5,384 nt of DNA, taken from positions 1 through 5,384 of the forward strand of contig DDOU01000015.1 of the NCBI GenBank assembly GCA_002341825.1, in the 5' to 3' direction. The notes below the pieces were generated by a model. The model saw only the letters and a program-made list of their open reading frames with translations. It did not search any database and had not been told where the DNA came from. Below, piece after piece: positions 1 through 5,292 of the stretch. The stretch comes from Candidatus Igneacidithiobacillus taiwanensis. GTDB lineage: Bacteria; Pseudomonadota; Gammaproteobacteria; Acidithiobacillales; Acidithiobacillaceae. Made by a program: the position numbers and the translations under genes. Positions within the stretch are counted from its first letter, which is position 1. Each line of letters begins with the position of its first letter.

Positions 1-46
1 GCGCGCGCTGGGCTTGCCGCAACCAAGGTCCATCCCAAGAGGCCAT
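1..46 (-). CDS. N-terminal 15 codons of an unidentified downstream operon gene (partial)
   Basis: An ATG at 46-44 shares its first base with the TGA stop of the thioredoxin-like gene (TGATG). This is a classic translational-coupling overlap. A good ribosome binding site (GGAGGAAG) lies about 7-10 bases upstream inside the preceding gene. The visible peptide is MASWDGPWLRQAQRA, after which the window ends. The W-x-x-x-W-L-x-x-A-x-R pattern is faintly like the start of AmpD-type N-acetylmuramyl-L-alanine amidases (GWL-x-x-ARR), but 15 residues are too few to assign a family. The start call rests on the overlap and the ribosome binding site, not on homology. Confidence 0.55.
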   Translation of the reverse strand, partial: MASWDGPWLRQAQRA

Positions 47-444
47 CAGGGCGCTTCCTCCGGGGGCAAATCTGCCTGCGCCGCAAGCCAGGGGTCGAAG
101 GCCGATAGCCGTGCCTCCACCTGCATGGGCCGTTGGTAGCGACCATCGCGAAAAACGAAGAGCGCAGGTAGATGGTAGACATCGAATTCTTGGGCGAGGC
201 CCATCTCGATGCCGGCATCGGCTTCCCAGACCTGCAGATCGCTGCGACGCTGCTCCCACTCGCTGAGCAGACGGCGCCAGATTTTGCAACTATGGCAGCC
301 TGCCGAGCTGAAAAAGAGAATGACCCATCCCTTTTGCCCCGCCATGCGTTGCCAAAACCCGAGTTCGGAGACCCGCTCCATCGTCAACAGCCGATGCGCG
401 GACAGCCGTTGCCGCCCCATGTATGCATGGGTCAAGTATAGCAT
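46..444 (-). CDS. Thioredoxin-fold protein with CHSC active-site motif
   Basis: The protein is about 132 residues and has one thioredoxin-like domain. A beta strand (WVILFFSSAG, about 40-49) leads straight into C50-H-S-C53, the position of the redox CxxC. Further on, LPALFVF (about 92-98) has the proline expected as the cis-Pro facing the active site, followed by RDGR as in thioredoxins. The two motif cysteines are the only ones, and there is no signal peptide, so a cytoplasmic disulfide or thiol role is likely; the substrate is unknown. CHSC differs from the CGPC of housekeeping thioredoxin, so this is a thioredoxin-like protein, not TrxA. The start is uncertain: TTG 450, ATG 444, ATG 420 and ATG 381 are in frame and none has a strong ribosome binding site. 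I chose ATG 444, which begins 9 bp after the upstream gene's stop. It is probably co-transcribed with the upstream metallopeptidase gene and leuA. Confidence 0.82.
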   Translation of the reverse strand: MLYLTHAYMGRQRLSAHRLLTMERVSELGFWQRMAGQKGWVILFFSSAGCHSCKIWRRLLSEWEQRRSDLQVWEADAGIEMGLAQEFDVYHLPALFVFRDGRYQRPMQVEARLSAFDPWLAAQADLPPEEAP

Positions 445-453
445 GGACAATAC

Positions 454-1137
454 TCAGCGCTGCAGTTCCCGCTCCAACGCGCGGCGGTTGGGCAAATGCG
501 CATCGAGCAAGGCATAAAAGCGCTGATTGTGATGGCGCTCGCGTAAATGCGCGCATTCATGGGCAACCACATAGTCGATGCAGTCCAGGGGTTTTTCCAC
601 CAAGGCCACGCGAAACCAGAGTCGGCGGGCGACGGTATTACAACTGCCCCAACGGGTGCGCATGCGACGAATGCCCCAGGCGGCAACTTCGACGCCCAAA
701 GTTTCTTCCCAACGCGCGATCATTGCCGGCAAAAGGCGCTCCAACTCCCGCCGTTGCCAGGCCTCGAGGAGCAGTTGCTGCGCCTCGCGGCTGGTGTCGC
801 CGGGGCAGTAAAGGTTCAGAAGATTACCGTCCCGTTCCACCCGCGCCCTGCCCTCGTGCGGGTGAAGCTGGAGATGCAACACTTCGCCCAGGTGCAAAAA
901 ACTGGCGGCATCGCGCGTGCGCGCCTGAAGAAGGCTGCGCTGCTCGTGAATCCAGGGAAGCTTCTCGACAATAAAGCGGCGCAGCAAAAATTCCGGGAAG
1001 TACCAGGGGCAGGCAAGCCAAACCTCACCGTCGGCATCGAGCTGCAGGCGCAGGCTCTTGCGCTGTTGGCGGCGGTAGTGACAACGAAGCCCAGCCACCT
1101 CTAGCGACTGGGCTTCTGCGCGGTGCTTCTTGGGCAT
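454..1137 (-). CDS. YgjP/DUF45-family zinc metallopeptidase
   Basis: This 227-residue protein has the signatures of the YgjP-like (DUF45, SprT/M48-type) metallopeptidase family. R160-T-R-W-G-S-C166 matches the family's K/RTRWGSC signature. The zinc motif H193-E-C-A-H197 has H193 and H197 as metal ligands and E194 as the catalytic base, and H203 in RHHNQRF is the likely third ligand. The N-terminal half (about 12-110) is the family's less conserved beta-rich part, which begins with basic residues and a typical PWI segment (61-63). There is no signal peptide, so it is expected in the cytoplasm. Physiological substrates of this family are poorly known. The ATG at 1137 has an AAGG ribosome binding site about 9 bases upstream and lies 15 bp after the leuA stop. 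It ends just ahead of the thioredoxin-like gene, consistent with one operon. Full length, with all key residues present. Confidence 0.9.
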   Translation of the reverse strand: MPKKHRAEAQSLEVAGLRCHYRRQQRKSLRLQLDADGEVWLACPWYFPEFLLRRFIVEKLPWIHEQRSLLQARTRDAASFLHLGEVLHLQLHPHEGRARVERDGNLLNLYCPGDTSREAQQLLLEAWQRRELERLLPAMIARWEETLGVEVAAWGIRRMRTRWGSCNTVARRLWFRVALVEKPLDCIDYVVAHECAHLRERHHNQRFYALLDAHLPNRRALERELQR

Positions 1138-1152
1138 GGCGCCGCGCCTTCC

Positions 1153-2691
1153 CTATAACTGCGGGTGCTCGCTGCTCGGCGCCTGCAAGCGATTCAGGGC
1201 CGATACATAGGCCTTGGCACTGGCCACGACGATATCCGTATCGGCACCCTGCCCGTTCACGATGCGACCATCGGTAGACTGCAGCCGCACCGTGACCTCG
1301 CCTTGGGCATCCGTGCCCGTGGTGATGGCGTTCACCGAGTAGAGCAGGAGTTGCGCACCACTGCCCACTATCTCTTCGATAGCCTGAAAAGTAGCATCGA
1401 CCGGGCCGCCGCGGGTTACGGCAGCGGTCTTTGGTACCCCATCCACCCAGAGTTCTACCTTGGCTTCGGGATGCGTTCCCATTTCCGAACAAACCCGCAG
1501 ATAACCCAAACGGTACCGATCGCGGCTGTCTTGCTGGGCATCCTCGTTGACCAAGGCTTGCAGATCTTCATCGAAAATCTCCGCCTTGCGGTCTGCCAAA
1601 TCCTTAAAGCGGGCAAAGACCTGGTTCAGGGCCTCGCCGTCGAGCTTGATGCCCAAGTTTTCCAGCCGCGCCCGCACCGCTGCCCGCCCCGAGAGTTTCC
1701 CTAGGGTCATGCGATTGGCCTCCCAACCCACATCCTCGGCGCGCATGATTTCATAGGTTTCGCGCTGCTTGAGAACGCCATCCTGGTGAATGCCCGACTC
1801 GTGCGCAAAGGCATTGGCGCCAACAATGGCCTTGTTGGGCTGCACCGGAAAGCCGGTGATGGTAGACACCAGTTTGCTGGTGGCAACAATCTGACGGGTG
1901 TCGATGCGCGTGTCGCAGGCAAAAACATCGCCGCGGGTGCGCACGGCCATGACGATCTCCTCGAGGGCAGCGTTGCCAGCTCGCTCGCCAAGTCCGTTGA
2001 TGGTGCATTCCACCTGCCGCGCCCCGTTGGCCACTGCCGCCAGAGAATTGGCCACGGCCAAACCTAGGTCGTTGTGGCAGTGGACGGAAAATACCGCCTG
2101 ATCGCTGTTGGGGATGCGTTCGCGCAAGGTCGCAATGAGGCGGCCGAAGCGATCCGGCAGGTTATAGCCCACGGTGTCGGGAATGTTGATGGTGCGGGCA
2201 CCGGCGGCAATGGCAGCCTCGATCACCCGGCAGAGGAAATCCTCCTCCGAACGGCCGGCATCCTCCGGGGAAAATTCGACATCGTCACAGAGACTGCGCG
2301 CGAGCGTTACCGCCGCTACCGCTCGCTCCAGGACTTCGTCGGGGCGCATGCGCAATTTGGCCTGCATATGGATGGGGCTGGTGGCAATGAAGGTGTGAAT
2401 ACGCCCTGCCGCCGCGGGCGCCAAGGCCTCACCAGCGCGGCGGATATCCTCTTCGCGAGCCCGCGCCAAACCGCAAATGCGGCTTTCGCGGATGTTTTCG
2501 GCAATGGCGCGTACTGAGGCAAAATCCCCTGGGCTTGCCGCCGGAAAACCGGCCTCGATGACATCTACCCGCAGCCGCTCCAGGGCCTTGGCGATGCGCA
2601 ACTTTTCTTCTTGGGTCATGGCGGCGCCCGGCGACTGTTCGCCATCACGCAAAGTAGTATCGAAGATGATCAAATGTTCTTTCGGCTGCAT
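1153..2691 (-). CDS. leuA: 2-isopropylmalate synthase (LeuA)
   Basis: LeuA condenses acetyl-CoA with 2-oxoisovalerate to give 2-isopropylmalate, the first committed step of leucine synthesis, in the cytoplasm. The protein is 512 residues, normal for the long bacterial form. The TIM-barrel catalytic domain shows [11 protein letters not shown] (12-22, with R15 and D16), the metal-binding HCHND (204-208) and [11 protein letters not shown] (235-245), followed by [12 protein letters not shown] (294-305). The C-terminal half carries the regulatory domain that binds leucine (about 390-503, including [12 protein letters not shown] at 429-440), so feedback inhibition is expected. The ATG at 2691 has a strong ribosome binding site (AGGAAGGA, 2698-2705, about 6 bases away). 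It is preceded by a leucine-rich leader peptide and inverted repeats, suggesting attenuation. The next gene starts 15 bp after its stop. No leuB, leuC or leuD is in the window. Confidence 0.98.
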   Translation of the reverse strand: MQPKEHLIIFDTTLRDGEQSPGAAMTQEEKLRIAKALERLRVDVIEAGFPAASPGDFASVRAIAENIRESRICGLARAREEDIRRAGEALAPAAAGRIHTFIATSPIHMQAKLRMRPDEVLERAVAAVTLARSLCDDVEFSPEDAGRSEEDFLCRVIEAAIAAGARTINIPDTVGYNLPDRFGRLIATLRERIPNSDQAVFSVHCHNDLGLAVANSLAAVANGARQVECTINGLGERAGNAALEEIVMAVRTRGDVFACDTRIDTRQIVATSKLVSTITGFPVQPNKAIVGANAFAHESGIHQDGVLKQRETYEIMRAEDVGWEANRMTLGKLSGRAAVRARLENLGIKLDGEALNQVFARFKDLADRKAEIFDEDLQALVNEDAQQDSRDRYRLGYLRVCSEMGTHPEAKVELWVDGVPKTAAVTRGGPVDATFQAIEEIVGSGAQLLLYSVNAITTGTDAQGEVTVRLQSTDGRIVNGQGADTDIVVASAKAYVSALNRLQAPSSEHPQL

Positions 2692-2697
2692 GACAAA

Positions 2698-2705
2698 TCC
2701 TTCCT
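2698..2705 (-). promoter_or_regulatory. Ribosome binding site of leuA
   Basis: The minus strand reads AGGAAGGA, 6 bases before the leuA ATG, and this fixes the start. A complementary CTTCCT lies in the leader peptide coding region (the plus-strand AGGAAG at 2816-2821), so 6 bp could pair and hide this site in RNA whose leader is not being translated. That pairing is inferred. Confidence 0.75.
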
Positions 2706-2711
2706 GAATCG

Positions 2712-2766
2712 GAATCTCTGAAATCTTAGGGAATTGGACGAGACCGCGGCGGGTCGAGAGAGATTC
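2712..2766 (-). promoter_or_regulatory. leuA: Inverted repeat in the leuA leader (possible attenuator stem)
   Basis: In the minus-strand RNA, GAATCTCT (2766-2759) begins right after the leader peptide stop and is exactly complementary to AGAGATTC (2719-2712), giving an 8-bp stem. The 39-base interval contains a smaller GACC/GGTC repeat (2742-2745 with 2752-2755). A second GATTC (2710-2706) beside the right arm offers an alternative partner to the left arm. A ribosome that reached the leader stop would cover the left arm. One stalled at the CTG codons would not. No U-run follows, so a classical terminator is not evident and the mechanism is open. Confidence 0.5.
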
Positions 2767-2847
2767 TTAGCCCCAGCGGGGCAGCAGCAGCCGGCCTTCG
2801 CCGGGAGCGAAAGCGAGGAAGAGAGGCTGCATCGAGAATGCGTTCAT
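2767..2847 (-). CDS. Probable leucine leader peptide upstream of leuA
   Basis: This short frame encodes 26 residues starting MNAFSMQP and ending GRLLLPRWG before TAA. Five of the 26 are leucine, and three consecutive CTG codons (2790-2782) stand five codons before the stop. A leucine-codon run at the end of a small frame ahead of leuA, inside the predicted transcript, is what ribosome-mediated attenuation of leucine operons uses. Two hairpins overlap the frame: CCGGC/GCCGG (2791-2804), just before the CTG run, and GCCCC/GGGGC (2770-2782), just after it. No ribosome binding site precedes the first ATG (2847), and the predicted transcript start almost coincides with it, so it may be translated leaderless. 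An internal ATG at 2832 would give 21 residues. The sequence is directly visible; the function is inferred. Confidence 0.6.
   Translation of the reverse strand: MNAFSMQPLFLAFAPGEGRLLLPRWG
2770..2782 (-). promoter_or_regulatory. Small GC hairpin over the end of the leader peptide
   Basis: The inverted repeat GCCCC-(3)-GGGGC overlaps the last CTG codon and runs to two bases before the leader stop. It would be melted or masked by a ribosome stalled on the leucine codons. It could act as a pause hairpin or as part of the switch between alternative folds. Three-base loop, five GC-rich pairs. Confidence 0.4.
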
Positions 2848-2854
2848 GGGGCAG

Positions 2855-2883
2855 AATATAGACAAGCCTAAAAAAGAATGCAA
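2855..2883 (-). promoter_or_regulatory. Predicted sigma-70-type promoter of the leuA operon
   Basis: On the minus strand a TTGCAT -35 element (2883-2878) is separated by exactly 17 bases from TATATT (2860-2855), which matches 5 of 6 consensus -10 bases. Transcription would start about 2847-2849, at the first base of the leader peptide ATG. The element lies within the 70-bp gap between the leader and the divergent YqaE/Pmp3-like gene, so the two genes must share this control region. Predicted by eye. Confidence 0.5.
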
Positions 2884-2917
2884 ATGTACTCGCGACGCGA
2901 CCCAAAGGGATCCTTAT

Positions 2918-3106
2918 ATGCGCCTGCTTCTCGCCATTCTCATTCCTTGGCTGCAATTCTTCACCATCGGCCGCCCCTTTGCGGGCATATTCTGTTTGCT
3001 CTTGCAGCTCACCCTCATCGGCTGGGTGCCCGCGGCGATCTGGTCGGTCTACGCCCTCAGCCAATACGAAACCGATCGCAAAATCCGCCAGGCCAACCGG
3101 CACTAG
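2918..3106 (+). CDS. YqaE/Pmp3-family small membrane protein
   Basis: This 62-residue protein begins MRLLLAILIPWLQFFTIGRP and continues with a second hydrophobic stretch (about 22-47, including LTLIGWVPAAIW). It ends in a short charged tail (SQYETDRKIRQANRH). Two membrane helices joined by a short GRP turn, and the GW-x-PAAIW motif, match the YqaE/Pmp3 (UPF0057) family of tiny inner-membrane proteins. These are often linked to membrane potential or to salt and other stress, but their biochemical activity is unclear. I placed the start at ATG 2918, where the family begins, with an AAAGGGA ribosome binding site 7 bases upstream. An in-frame ATG at 2846 would add 24 charged residues that overlap the leuA promoter and are unlike the family. 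Monocistronic, and only 3 bp from the convergent regulator gene. Confidence 0.9.
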   Translation: MRLLLAILIPWLQFFTIGRPFAGIFCLLLQLTLIGWVPAAIWSVYALSQYETDRKIRQANRH

Positions 3107-3109
3107 GGC

Positions 3110-4441
3110 TCAGGACGACTGCAACCAGCGATAGACGGTACGCTCGCTTACCCCCAACTGCTCGGCAACCAGGCGGCGATTGCCCTCGTAGCGGGCCAGG
3201 AGTTCATCCAGGTTCTTGGGACGACCGCGCCGGATAGAGACTGGATTGGGCCGGGGATGCGGCAGTTTGTCAGTGGCAGATTGATCTTCCATCTGCAAAA
3301 AACCCAGATGCTCTGGTCGGATCATGGGGCCGTCGGCCAATGCAACGGCCTTCTGCAGGATATTGCGTAGCTCACGCACATTGCCCGGAAAATTGTAGGC
3401 GCAAAGGCGACGCTCGGCCTCGGCAGAAAGCTGCCAATGACCGGACCACTCCCGACCGATGCGCTCGAGTAAGACGCGGGCAATGCCGGGAATGTCTTCA
3501 CGACGCTCCCGCAGCGGCGGTAGATCGATGGTGATAGCAGCGAGGCGATAGTAGAGATCCTCACGAAAGCTTCGCTCCGCCACCATATCGCGCAGGTTGC
3601 GGTTGCTGGCGGCAATGACGCGCACATTGGCATGCAGCAGTTCCGAACCGCCCAAACGGCGAAAGGCGCCAGTTTCCAATACCCGCAAGAGCTTGGCCTG
3701 TACTGGCAAGGGTAATTCGCCTACTTCATCGAGAAACAAGGTGCCACCGTCGGCACTCTCGTAGAGGCCAATCTTGCGTCCTATGCAGCCGGTGTAGGCA
3801 CCTCTTTCGTGCCCCAGAAATTCGCTCTCAAAAAGATGTTCCGGAAGGGTCGTGCAATCCACGGTGATCAATGGCTTTCCGGCTCGTGCGGAGAGCTGGT
3901 GGAGGGCGCTGGCGGCAAGCTCCTTGCCCACCCCGCTTTCGCCCCAAAGTAACACGCTGGCATCGGTTCGTGCCGCCATCTCGATATGATGCAGGCATTG
4001 CAAGAAGGCCGGCGAGCGACCAACCATGCGCATCTCATTGCAAGTAATGTCGTTATGTTCCCGCGGCAAGCGAATGATCTCTTCCGCCAGATACACCTGG
4101 CCGCGCAGATCGTGCAGTACATGGCCGCGAATACGCACGTGTTCGGCGTTGCCCGAAGGATCGTAATGCACATGCCGCACCTCATGCGGTTCGCCATGAC
4201 GAAATACGGTCTGGTGCGGGCAGTCCTCCCCGTTTTGGTGACAGGGAACCTCCGAGTGATGCGATACCTGATGGCAACGGCGGCCGACCAAATCTGCTGC
4301 GCTGACGCCATAACACTCGCGATACGCGCGGTTGGCAGCCACAATGCGATAGTTCTCGTCAATGACGACCATGGGATGCTGCTGCAAATCCATGGCCGAC
4401 TGCACATCCAAGGCTTCTAACTGGGGCGCGTTCTTATCCAA
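3110..4441 (-). CDS. Sigma-54-dependent activator with PAS sensor and Fis-type HTH
   Basis: This is an enhancer-binding protein that would remodel sigma-54 RNA polymerase using ATP. Numbered from the GTG at 4555 (481 residues), it has an N-terminal PAS-type domain (about 48-160) with a Cys/His-rich stretch (C94 to C112). The AAA+ domain follows (about 173-410), with Walker A GESGVGKE (205-212), the sigma-54 contact loop GAYTG (252-256), Walker B GTLFLDE (271-277) and NFPGNVRELRN (388-398). A DNA-binding HTH (LVAEQLGVSERTVYRWL, 462-478) lies at the C-terminus. No phosphorylation receiver domain is present, so the signal is probably sensed directly by the PAS domain. I prefer the TTG at 4441 (443 residues), with GGAG 8 bases upstream. 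The GTG start would place the promoter-like region inside the coding sequence. Its target genes are not identifiable here. Confidence 0.93.
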   Translation of the reverse strand: MDKNAPQLEALDVQSAMDLQQHPMVVIDENYRIVAANRAYRECYGVSAADLVGRRCHQVSHHSEVPCHQNGEDCPHQTVFRHGEPHEVRHVHYDPSGNAEHVRIRGHVLHDLRGQVYLAEEIIRLPREHNDITCNEMRMVGRSPAFLQCLHHIEMAARTDASVLLWGESGVGKELAASALHQLSARAGKPLITVDCTTLPEHLFESEFLGHERGAYTGCIGRKIGLYESADGGTLFLDEVGELPLPVQAKLLRVLETGAFRRLGGSELLHANVRVIAASNRNLRDMVAERSFREDLYYRLAAITIDLPPLRERREDIPGIARVLLERIGREWSGHWQLSAEAERRLCAYNFPGNVRELRNILQKAVALADGPMIRPEHLGFLQMEDQSATDKLPHPRPNPVSIRRGRPKNLDELLARYEGNRRLVAEQLGVSERTVYRWLQSS

Positions 4442-4446
4442 AAAAT

Positions 4447-4453
4447 CTTCTCC
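4447..4453 (-). promoter_or_regulatory. Ribosome binding site supporting the TTG start of the regulator
   Basis: The minus strand reads GGAGAAG ending 5 bases before TTG 4441, with GGAG 8 bases away. The rival GTG at 4555 also has a GGAG, 10 bases upstream, so this site favours the later start without settling it. Confidence 0.45.
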
Positions 4454-4516
4454 AAAATTCCTGATGAGGGAGAAAAACGGACAAATTTCATTTATGGAAC
4501 GATAACCATTTTCCCT

Positions 4517-4544
4517 ATTATGCCGATTCTGGCACAAAGACCAA
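4517..4544 (-). promoter_or_regulatory. Possible promoter of the regulator with an inverted repeat in the spacer
   Basis: On the minus strand TTGGTC (4544-4539) and CATAAT (4522-4517) are 16 bases apart, a weak -35 and a fair -10. The 14-bp inverted repeat TGCC-(6)-GGCA (4521-4534) falls mostly in the spacer, touches the -10, and could be an operator, for example for autoregulation. Transcription would start near 4510, which fits the TTG start at 4441. Predicted by eye. Confidence 0.35.
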
Positions 4545-4555
4545 ACCGTAACCAC

Positions 4556-4733
4556 TACGCTATTGCTCCACGGTCATGATTACGCTGACACGAACAATCT
4601 GGATGCAGAGAAAGTAGAAGAAAGGACACCGAATGCAATAACTATTACATTATTATATTATTTTTTTCTGATATTTTTGAGAAAAACATGGCAGGCGTGT
4701 TGGAGAGAAAAATGGCTGCACCCTCAGCAAAAG
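4556..4733. other. Intergenic region with AT-rich stretch, no gene seen
   Basis: This gap lies between the regulator's 5' end and the terminator behind the haemoglobin gene. Positions about 4634-4690 are strongly AT-rich (runs such as TTATATTATTTTTTT) against a GC-rich background, and could be upstream promoter DNA for the regulator or a binding site for a nucleoid protein. A plus-strand frame crosses it but has no recognisable protein features and runs into the antisense of the haemoglobin gene. I see no convincing RNA gene. Confidence 0.5.
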
Positions 4734-4753
4734 CGACCTGCCGAGGCAGGTCG
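4734..4753 (-). terminator. Probable Rho-independent terminator of the haemoglobin unit
   Basis: CGACCTGC and GCAGGTCG form a perfect 8-bp stem with a CGAG loop. On the minus strand the stem is followed at once by CTTTTGC, a short U-run. It lies 55 bp after the haemoglobin stop. No T-run follows on the plus strand, so it is directional. The short U-run makes it of moderate strength. Confidence 0.65.
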
Positions 4754-4757
4754 AAGA

Positions 4758-4777
4758 CTCATGATTGCGGTCATGAG
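4758..4777 (-). repeat. Second hairpin in the haemoglobin 3' untranslated region
   Basis: CTCATGA-(TTGCGG)-TCATGAG is a perfect 7-bp inverted repeat 4 bp from the terminator stem, between it and the haemoglobin stop. It has no U-run of its own. It may protect the mRNA 3' end or assist termination. Confidence 0.5.
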
Positions 4778-4807
4778 GAGGAGGTACAGCCAAAAAGCTT
4801 TTATCTT

Positions 4808-5272
4808 TTACCCCAATGGGCCATTGGCGGTAACAATTTCCGGCTCCATGGGCGCCAGCAAGGAAAGCAAGTAGTTTTGTGCGCCGATGGGAATGCGATG
4901 GGCATCCATGGCGTCGATCATGTCCTGAGCCAGATAATTGAAGGCTGCCGTGGTGATCTGCAAACCGCGGTGGGCATCGGTCATGCTCGGGCCAGTGTAC
5001 TTGCAAGGGCCACCCACCGCCATGCAGACCTGCTGCACGAGGTTATACTTCAGCGCCTTGATATTGGTGTGAGCAAAGTAGTAGTTGATGTGGGGGTCGT
5101 TGGCAACATTGCCCACAAAGGTATTGATAAGGGCCGTGATGCCGGCCTTGCCACCAAATTGGTCGTAATAGTCGCTGGCATTGGCCGTACCCCAAGTGCA
5201 GAGCGTGAGGGCGCAAACACTCGCACCTAGAATGGCACCCTTGCGCAAAGCTGCCAATAGTTTGCTGCTCAT
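4808..5272 (-). CDS. Exported group 1 truncated haemoglobin
   Basis: This 154-residue protein has an N-terminal signal peptide: basic residues K4, R10 and K11, a hydrophobic core (about 13-25) and a likely cleavage after ANA (30-32). The mature protein is therefore expected in the periplasm, about 122 residues, the usual size of a truncated globin. YDQFGGKAGI (36-45), the NDP turn (58-60), GGPCKYTG (87-94) and DAHRGLQIT (99-107) match group 1 truncated haemoglobins. H101 is the expected proximal (F8) haem ligand. By alignment with TF-x-x-x-V-x-NDP, the B10 position usually held by Tyr appears to be V53, which should alter ligand handling. Two cysteines (C83, C90) could form a disulfide after export. 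An excellent AGGAGG lies 5 bases before ATG 5272. The start is 20 bp after a probable outer-membrane protein gene. The ligand (O2, NO or other) is unknown. Confidence 0.92.
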   Translation of the reverse strand: MSSKLLAALRKGAILGASVCALTLCTWGTANASDYYDQFGGKAGITALINTFVGNVANDPHINYYFAHTNIKALKYNLVQQVCMAVGGPCKYTGPSMTDAHRGLQITTAAFNYLAQDMIDAMDAHRIPIGAQNYLLSLLAPMEPEIVTANGPLG

Positions 5273-5277
5273 AAGAT

Positions 5278-5283
5278 CCTCCT
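5278..5283 (-). promoter_or_regulatory. Strong ribosome binding site of the haemoglobin gene
   Basis: The minus strand reads AGGAGG 5 bases before ATG 5272, lying in the 20-bp gap after the upstream stop. It suggests efficient independent initiation within a shared transcript. Confidence 0.85.
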
Positions 5284-5292
5284 AAAATATTT

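Noticed and set aside
416..431. CCCATG-(4)-CATGGG inverted repeat over a candidate start of the thioredoxin-like gene
   Set aside because: Short, and lies inside the coding region if the ATG at 444 is used; not enough to call a regulatory site.
423..1104. Long plus-strand frames opposite the metallopeptidase
   Set aside because: The opposite strand carries the HECAH and RTRWGSC motifs. The plus-strand products are Arg/Ala/Pro-rich shadows typical of GC-rich DNA.
2846..2917. N-terminal extension of the small membrane protein from ATG 2846
   Set aside because: The added 24 residues are charged, unlike the family, overlap the leuA promoter, and the start lacks a ribosome binding site. ATG 2918 has one and matches the usual family start.
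2726..3103. Minus-strand frame of 125 codons across the YqaE/Pmp3 gene
   Set aside because: It is antisense to a recognised gene, low in complexity (Arg/Pro/Ala-rich), and overlaps the leuA leader in another frame.
4521..4550. TGGCAC as a sigma-54 -24 element on the plus strand
   Set aside because: No GC follows at the -12 position with the required spacing, and no plus-strand gene lies downstream.
4573..4586. Short match to the cloning-vector lacZ start (CATGATTACGC)
   Set aside because: Only about 11 bases agree and the flanks differ from vector, so chance is the likely explanation.
4563..4874. Plus-strand frame of 103 codons crossing the intergenic gap
   Set aside because: It runs antisense into the haemoglobin gene, shows no recognisable domain, and has no good ribosome binding site.
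4688..5230. Plus-strand frame of 180 codons antisense to the haemoglobin gene
   Set aside because: The minus-strand frame has clear globin motifs and a strong ribosome binding site; this is its shadow.
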